Assembly: GCF_040115645.1 (NCBI RefSeq)
Contig: NC_089548.1
Span: 496,001-560,000 of the forward strand
Source: Euwallacea fornicatus
Lineage: Eukaryota; Arthropoda; Insecta; Coleoptera; Curculionidae
Direction: 5' to 3'
DNA: 64,000 nucleotides
The notes beneath the pieces were generated by a model. The model worked only from the letters and a program-made list of their open reading frames with translations, was not told the DNA's origin and did not search any database. Positions 57,801-64,000 of this stretch are shown in pieces. The translations under genes and the position numbers were made by a program. The number at the start of each line of letters is the position of its first letter. Position 1 is the first letter of the stretch.

Positions 57801-60204
57801 CTCAATTGGCTACAGAACTGATGTGGTATTCGGTGGAAGATATTGAACGTTAATATTCTCTAAATTTAACATTTTTGGGTGTGCTAGACAACTGTTTATC
57901 AAGAGTAAACATTTTCCTTCTTTAATTCCGTGTCCTAATCTCGCAACTTTTTATAATCAAGTCTGACGTCATCCAGGCTTTCTTATTATACATGTAAAAC
58001 ACACATAACGACTTAATAGTTGTTTATCTCATTCGTGATTCAAATTAGTTATTTAATATTAAACTAGTAATAAATTAATATTAAATCTTTTTAATACTAA
58101 ATACTTCATTTTTGAATCAGTGAGGATTTTTTGATTTTCCAATAACAACCAATTTACGTTTTTCTGATGCTGCCATACTGATAGCCACAAACAGAATAAC
58201 TCTTTTCCTGGACATTTTTCCACATATGTGCTGTCCTTTAAATTTCAGTGGCTTGCACAGAGCCATTTTTTAAGAAAGACCTATGTCATCTGCGTTAAAA
58301 ATCTCGTCATACTGGTAGTTTTTTTGAATTTTTGGCCACATTGTTTTGTGCTAGTTTCTGTCACTGAAATTCGTAGACTAGTAGCTTCACCACTAATTGT
58401 TCCATACACAATGTTATATCTTTGCCGAAAGCATTTAATCCAACTTTCTCAGCATTTATATTCCGGGCCTTTATTCTTTATTTTGGCAAACTGTTCCGCT
58501 TTCGTCTATAGTATTGGGCTACTGATTGCTGATAATTTTTTTTTTTCATTTTATACTACGTAAATAATGCCTGATCAATATCCCCATGATTGAATAACTG
58601 AAGTTTTTTCTTTAGCAATAAATTTTCGTTAAACGCATTCTTGATGTTTTGTCGGTTCTTCGAAAATGCAGAAAGTTAAATACGATGAGTGTAACTCATT
58701 TGTAATTGTATTGTTGCTTCTTCCTGCTTCAAGTTTGGAAAACTTCATTTTCTTCAAGTTATTTTTTAAAACACAACAGAATTAAAACGACGCAAACAAG
58801 CTGAATATCTACAATTAGCACATAATCAATTTTATGCAGTCCTCGTTCATAATTTGAGAAATTTTCCGATAATTCCTATTCTCTTTGCACTATTCTATAA
58901 AAAATTAACTTCTTCAAGCCATTTACCGATACAAAACATAAACGAAAATTTCGACACATACAAAACTCATGTTCTATTGCTTAAATCAATGAACTCCTTT
59001 GTCGCAGTTTTAGTTGGTTAATGTCCCTAAATGACTTTAAAAAAATGAATTTTTGTGTATTTACAGTAAATGCAATTTAAAGTCGACACTAGTAGCATTC
59101 GATTGGAAATTTCGCCAAAAAGACTGAAACTTATAAAAAAAGCAGTGTTTTAGCAGCTTTGCATACAAATAACAGAAAAATCACAACCATACATTGGTAT
59201 GTGAAATACGCATATAAAAAATAAATTTCCAAAAATTTGTCTATAAAGCCGCTAAAAGCTCTGCTTTTTATAAATTGACTTCTCCAAGAATACCGGCAGT
59301 GTCGACTTTATACAGGGTGTAACGCGAGAACCACACGTTTTTTACAAGTAATATTCCACTATTTACTATGGAAGTATCGTGCTTAATAGTCTTTTCATCT
59401 TTTGACTAATTAAAATGCTGTTTCTGACCGTGCTATTATAATAAAAACAAATCATATATCAAAAACTAAAAATTCTACGATTATTTCAGAAACACTCGAT
59501 TCCCATGCCTCAACTTTTACTACAGTTACTATACTATATCCCGTATCGTTGTTACACGCGGTTAACAAGCCACCAAAAATTTCTTTTGGCGGATATTAAA
59601 AGCATTTTTTTATGGAATAAATACAAATCCAACCAAACATTCGAATTTTCACTATATGCAACTTGTCGTTATAACTGACGTCGTTATTCGCGACTTTCAC
59701 TGCACTTGTAATGCACAATTTGGTATAAATATGAACTGTAAATTTAAATGAGAAAATTTGTTTGTTGTGTATAATCAATTAAGTTATTTGTCATTATTGG
59801 TTAATTGCCACATTGAATGGATTTGTCATAGCAATAAATCATAACATTTATTTGGATCTAAACTCCTCATAATAAATGCAGAAGTAACTCCGAATATCTC
59901 AGGGAAAAGTAGATTCATGGAGATTTCCACCTTTTTTATAAACAGCATGTTGGGGAACAAAAATTCTATTAGCAATGAATTTCGTATCACGTGACAAAAA
60001 AAATTGCATTACTTTAAAAAAGGACCGATACAGTTTCAACGGCACTTTCTACATTCTTGCTCCTACCAACCACCAAACATGAGATTTTGCCCAATTATTC
60101 TCCCAACTCGCAATCGAAAATAACTAGATATAGATATGTAGATACTTACGAATTTTAGTGGAACTTAGCCCTATAAGTGCACAAATGACGATAAATTTCT
60201 TCAT
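54831..60204 (-). CDS. Takeout-like (JHBP-domain) secreted protein, gene D
   Basis: Five exons on the - strand: 60204-60150, 56797-56548, 55999-55866, 55443-55294 and 54982-54831, giving 741 nt and 246 residues. A signal peptide (MKKFIVICALIGLSS) precedes the cysteine pair LLCKSSDPEYEKC and KGIPELSVPPMDP. Exon 3 is 134 nt, as in genes A and B, and the intron splitting the C-terminal part is at the gene A position. The C-terminus ends LKASEWLPA rather than the family's usual ELFP. The second-exon donor is GTTAGT. It converges on the collagen gene and is opposite in strand to genes A-C. Intron 1 (3.35 kb) contains a pogo/Tigger-like remnant and a short foldback. Predicted extracellular ligand carrier. 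Confidence 0.92.
57255..58760 (-). pseudogene. pogo/Tigger-like (DDE_1) transposase remnant
   Basis: On the - strand, in order: LEAGRSNNTITNEL (helix-turn-helix), frameshifted CENP-B-like and DDE blocks (ESW.KCFRQRYNIVYGTISGEA; EIFNADD), MSRKRVILFVAISMA, SEKRKLVVIGKSKNPH, DAISIISKAWSKV, and an intact C-terminal frame of 101 residues (57255-57560, starting MARRTNNDFEKEDD). This order and the GKSKNP block are typical of Tigger/jerky-type transposases. Stops and frameshifts exclude activity. It lies within intron 1 of takeout-like gene D and on the same strand. Confidence 0.8.
59076..59320. mobile_element. 245-bp foldback MITE with GTCGAC ends
   Basis: The ends are TAAAGTCGACACTAGTAGC and GCCGGCAGTGTCGACTTTA-like, with arms of about 95 bp sharing TATAAAAA.AGCAG and TTTTAGC.GCTTT blocks. 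GTCGAC-containing ends are seen in pogo/Tigger-derived MITEs, and a Tigger-like remnant is 0.3 kb away, so a Tigger-related origin is plausible. A stray TATACAGGGTGTAACGC tip follows at 59311. Confidence 0.6.
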
Positions 60205-60286
60205 TTCGTATACCTTGAAAATATTTACTAAATGCTGGTGGCCAAGACATATATTCCATTAAGTATATCCCATATTACAATCCCCA

Positions 60287-60294
60287 CTATATAT
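60287..60294 (-). promoter_or_regulatory. Possible TATA box of gene D
   Basis: On the - strand this reads ATATATAG, 83-90 bp upstream of the gene D start codon and with no other TATA-like motif closer. Transcription would start near 60260. Confidence 0.4.
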
Positions 60295-60832
60295 GTACAT
60301 ACATATGTTACATACCGGTTAGTTTTGCAATGTTATGGTATTAAATCTACTAATTATACTTACAAATTGGGTTCTAAAACTATTGACTAATAACTTTTTT
60401 AATAGCGGATGCAATAACTTTTGCAATTCTATTATAATAGTCATTTGTGTTGACTTATTCGAAAGTAGTTTTGAAGATGCAGATATGAGAACTTAAGCTT
60501 GTAATTATTGAAGGTTGGTAAAAAAAAAACTCTTGAGGTAGCTGTTAAATTTCCGTAAAACTATTCCCTTGATATAACATATATTTATTACACTTTAACT
60601 TTAACCAATTCAGAACCCATATAACCCATTTTTTATTATTTCTAAAGCAGAGCACTTTTTGCAATCTAATAATGACGATTTTTAAAGCAAACTGATGGGC
60701 GTGATAGATTTTTGGTTGTTATGGCAGTTCTTATTTTAAAATTTCCATTCTGGACAGTTTTTCTATTGGTCGCTAGGAAACGTCTCGACTACACCACGAA
60801 GATGACTTTGAAAATGGCCTTTAACCAACTAA

Positions 60833-61006
60833 TTAATTCGGAAACAATTCAGCATAAATAAATGTGTCAGTAATTGAATTTGCAATCTCTGGAACCTTGT
60901 TGACTAGAGAATTTTCCAAAGCCGGCTTAATTGCGTTCACAAAAAAAATCAGAATTATCTGCGACGACATCGTTAGTGGCTATCGATAAAGTAGAATCCT
61001 GCCCCA
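60833..61006 (-). pseudogene. Broken takeout/JHBP C-terminal exon
   Basis: On the - strand, one frame encodes DSTLSIATNDVVADNSDFF and, after a one-base shift in a run of eight T, the next frame continues FVNAIKPALENSLVNKV, then PEIANSITDTFIYAELFPN and a stop. This aligns in length and pattern with the C-termini of genes A-D (NAxxP..E.S ... I......F...ELFP). A possible acceptor (GGGGCAG) precedes it. I see no upstream exons; a Tc1 element begins 135 bp further 5' of it. It is most likely the remains of another cluster member. Confidence 0.7.
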
Positions 61007-61404
61007 ACAATAAATATATTTTATATTCTTGTCTTTTATCCTTCCCAGAAGATGCCCTAGTTTAAAAATAGGTTTCCCTGACAATAGGCCATTTCGTAGC
61101 AACCGTAGTGCAATCTCGTCCGACAGTGCCTCATCTCTAGATACAGTGGCTCAAAGTGAAAATGATACATCGTATAAATTAATAGGATTTTATTGAAAAA
61201 TGTGCTTTCGCAAGTTAACAAATAACTCTAAATATTTTCATATTTTATTATGACGTCTATTTATTCTAACTAATGCCCTAAATTAAGAAATTAACTGCTT
61301 TTACTCAGCAAAAAAAAACATGAACAAATTGACTACCTAAACTAACGTCAAAGTTTAAATGATACATTTATTAATAATCAGGTTATTTCTTTTTAAAATT
61401 TATT

Positions 61405-62425
61405 TTAATACTTGGTTGATAGACCTTTATGTAATATTATTTGACGTAGACGATTTGAAATCGATTCCACTAATTTTTTAGTGTAATCGGAAGGTATTTT
61501 TTCCCATTCTTCCAAGAGCGCTCGTTTTAATTCTTCCTTATTCGATATGTTGTATCTCCTAATTTCGGTTTCCAACTTGACCCATCAATTTTCAATAACA
61601 TTTATGTCTGGTGATTGTGGTGGTGTTTTAAGAACATGAGGGCAGTTATATAACGGCCCTTCTTTAACTATATAGGCTGAATGTTTCAGGTCATTGTCTT
61701 AATAAAACACAAAATTATTAGTAATATTTAATTTTTCTACACTAGGTCTTAAATTTTCTCGTAATATGGTAATATACTTGTGTTTGTCCATTATTCCATC
61801 AATAAAATAGAGGTTCCCTATGCCAGCACTAGACATACACCCCCAAACCGTTATATTTCCTCCGTCGTGTTTTATTGTAGCTCTTAAATTTTGTTTTTCA
61901 AGTTCTTCACCAGGTTTTCTCCACACATATCCACGTCCATCTGAGCCAAATAAATTATATTTACTTTCATCAGTAAATAGCACTCTGTTCCAAAACTCCA
62001 TGTCTTTATTTAAATGTTTTTTTGCAAATGCTAATCTGACTTTTTGATTCTTTGCACTGACAAATGGTTTTTTTCTGGAAATTCGACCATTGAGATTACG
62101 CTTTCACATTCACGCTATTCTAATTGTTTCGGGATTAACTGTCTTATGTAAATATTTTTCTACTTTAACAGCTGATTTAGGGGTACTTAATCTGGGATTT
62201 TCTTTTACTTTTCGTACAATCCACTTTTCATCTGCTTCACTAAATATTTTCCGTGGGTTTTTTTTTGGTGTTTCGAATACTGCCCTCGTCCTTAAGTCTT
62301 TCTATAATGTGTTGCACAGTCGACGCACTTTTTTCCACAATTTCAGCAATGGCCCCAATAGATTTCCCTTTTTTATAATGGGAAATAATTAGTTGGCGTT
62401 CTCTTATTGTGGTATGTCGTCCCAT
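61405..62425 (-). pseudogene. Tc1-like transposase of the right-hand element
   Basis: Starts MGRHTTIRERQLIISHYKKG, with helix-turn-helix SIGAIAEIVEKSASTVQHII. A frameshift near 62270 leads into RKIFSEADEKWIVRKVKENP, then VLFTDESKYNLFG (first Asp), GGNITVWGCMSSAGIG, a TAA where Gln is expected before DNDLKHSAY (second Asp), then SPDINVIEN, a TGA, WVKLE (Glu), ending GLSTKY. All catalytic acids remain, but one frameshift and two stops inactivate it. Both stops could result from single base changes. Confidence 0.85.
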
Positions 62426-62619
62426 GTTGACGCTAAACTAAATTCTAACAAACATCAAATAAACAAGAACAAGCCAAACCAAGAATTGTTTATTGTTTGC
62501 ATTTTTGAACATTTTTTGCATTTATAAACGTTTTATTTTCATAAAATTCAGCTGTATCATTTAAACTTTGAGATTCGTTTTACAAGCAAATAGAATTTAA
62601 TTTTTTTTTCCTTTGTAGG

Positions 62620-63266
62620 TGTTAGGGACTCTAAGTTATTGGTTTTTTGTTTCTATTTATTTTTTATTGTTGTTAATGTTAGGTTTATTGTATACTGTCA
62701 TTTATTCCCTTAAGTTACGCCTATGTACTGCGAAACTTATTCGGAGAATACCATCTGGGTGCCAGACCACATGGCCCATCAGGCTAAAGCTAAGGATACG
62801 CTTTGGTTGGAGAATGTGCTACTAGTCGAAGAAGCTTTCTCTATAGGGACTATTGCTTTGATGGTCAATTTGTTGGACCCGCAATATTCCCAGAAAAGCG
62901 ATTAGTATAGATATTCCCCAGATGGCCACGAGTTATGGGATTCGATGTAGCCATAGCTTACAATGGTTCTTGGTGGTGGTGCGCCCCTGGTTGGAATTCT
63001 TCGGGGTTAGTACTTAAGGGATAATCAAAGCAATTTTTGCTCTCTTTTCTGCTCTTCCTGTTGTCTTGTCGGGTGAAAGCTACGTCGGTGTCGGGATGTG
63101 ATCCGAATCATATCGTGTAACCCGCCCAATAAGCATTCTCCCTCTTCGTTACTTAGACCAAGATTCTTACATTCTTTTGAGATAAGTGCATAGTTAATAC
63201 AGTCCATTTTTACATAAAACAAATTGTCTTTGTCGTGTTTCATTTATCGAAGGAACACCCTTAACA
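62620..63266. mobile_element. Solo LTR with 5-bp target duplication
   Basis: A 647-bp block starting TGTTAGGGACTC and ending CACCCTTAACA. The termini are near-perfect complements (TGTTAGGG / CCCTTAACA). It is flanked on both sides by GTAGG (62615-62619 and 63267-63271). This is the signature of an LTR retrotransposon integration reduced to one LTR by recombination. It has no long internal region. The short open frames inside it are not genes. The base composition is clearly GC-richer than the surrounding Tc1 element. Confidence 0.85.
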
Positions 63267-63426
63267 GTAGGAATTAGTTTTTCTCTTCTTTGTTGTGGAT
63301 ATTACAGAACAAATGTAGGATAACATTTTAAAAATGTTGTACCTAGTTTATGGTTAAGTAAATGAAAATTAATTAATAAATAGTGATTTCAATATAGGTG
63401 TATCACTTTCACTTTGAGCCACTGTA

Positions 63427-64000
63427 GCTCTGTCGGTTTGCCATCATTATCTTATTCCTAAATTTAACGCTATAATATTAAAACCTATGAACTACTAAAT
63501 CTACAACGTACATATGTAAGTATTAGGCAGTTTTCGGGAGCAACGAGGTAAATACCCGGTAACCGTTACTTTCTATCTAGATATTCGATAACCTTAATTA
63601 TTGCTTTCTTTTTAACCGGCCAAAAAACTCAATTTATTACATAAAACGCACACAAGAAAACATAATTTATTCTCGTGTGCCATATCATACCAATTTTCCA
63701 TACTTAACTATAGCGTAAAATTTTAAGTTAGTCAAACTATGTATGAGATGTAACGAGTGTCTACTCTCTATTTGGCAACGTCATCTGCATGCATGCTGTA
63801 AACAATTCCGATGACTTTAAAAACTTATTCGGTATTGTGTACTCAGTAGTTTAAATCTAAATTACAGTTTTAATTAACAAATATTTTAATACTAACTTAA
63901 CTAGTACCTACTATATCTTTATTAAGTGTATTAGGTGCCATCTTTCATTCGGCTTATCGACAAAATAAATGCCTGTTGATAATGATAATACAGTTAATTA
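63427..64000. other. Right flank, nothing recognised
   Basis: AT-rich sequence beyond the Tc1-like element. I looked on the - strand for upstream exons of the broken takeout gene (paired cysteines and GIPEL block) and found none. Confidence 0.45.

Larger units (their letters stand above)
61144..63424 (-). mobile_element. Tc1-like element with IR/DR ends, split by a solo LTR
   Basis: Outer tips CAGTGGCTCAAAGTGAAAA and the complement lie between TA dinucleotides (61142-61143, 63425-63426). Inner repeats CGTCAAAGTTTAAATGATAC (61346-61365) and the complementary TGTATCATTTAAACTTTGAG (62553-62572) give two similar motifs per arm, an IR/DR structure. A 647-bp solo LTR sits between the two right-hand motifs. 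Without it and its target copy the element is about 1.63 kb. Confidence 0.85.

Noticed and set aside
62619..63243. Open frames of 60-72 residues on both strands within the right-hand Tc1 element
   Set aside because: They fall inside the 647-bp solo LTR with GTAGG flanks; LTR sequence explains them. A captured host gene was considered and dropped.

Overview
The window is eukaryotic and almost certainly insect. It is AT-rich, its genes are split by GT-AG introns, and it holds a run of takeout/JHBP-domain genes, a family largely confined to insects. It also carries a dense, layered load of Tc1/mariner DNA transposons. A complete fibrillar collagen with a von Willebrand C N-propeptide argues against Drosophila and would suit a beetle or a similar insect; the order is my inference.

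Host genes, left to right. Three takeout-like genes lie head to tail on the + strand: A 521-4600, B 9654-12688 and C 15519-21369. A fibrillar collagen of 26 coding exons follows (33836-52904, +). A fourth takeout-like gene, D, lies on the - strand (54831-60204). A broken takeout C-terminal exon (60833-61006, -) lies behind D's promoter. The four takeout models give 251, 249, 249 and 246 residues and the collagen 1583, each with the frame kept through every junction. The takeout proteins are predicted secreted carriers of small lipophilic ligands. The collagen is a predicted secreted, fibril-forming matrix protein. I see no functional link between the two groups beyond proximity.

Almost everything else is mobile DNA. 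The commonest form has ends close to TATACAGGGTG, very long inverted arms (about 75 to 460 bp) and little or no transposase. There are about fifteen such elements. One, in collagen intron 13 (43274-45503), has 457-bp arms that I read as identical and an apparently intact 350-residue DD41D transposase once a 59-nt intron is removed. Other remnants are Tc1-like, mariner (DD34D), pogo/Tigger-like and Jockey-like, and there is one solo LTR with a perfect 5-bp target duplication. Nesting is up to three insertions deep at 21912-26774 and is also clear at 4735-8850, 26860-29103 and 61144-63424.

I saw no tRNA or rRNA gene and no CRISPR array. Exon junctions, motif counts and repeat arms were read by eye; no search, alignment program or folding program was run.
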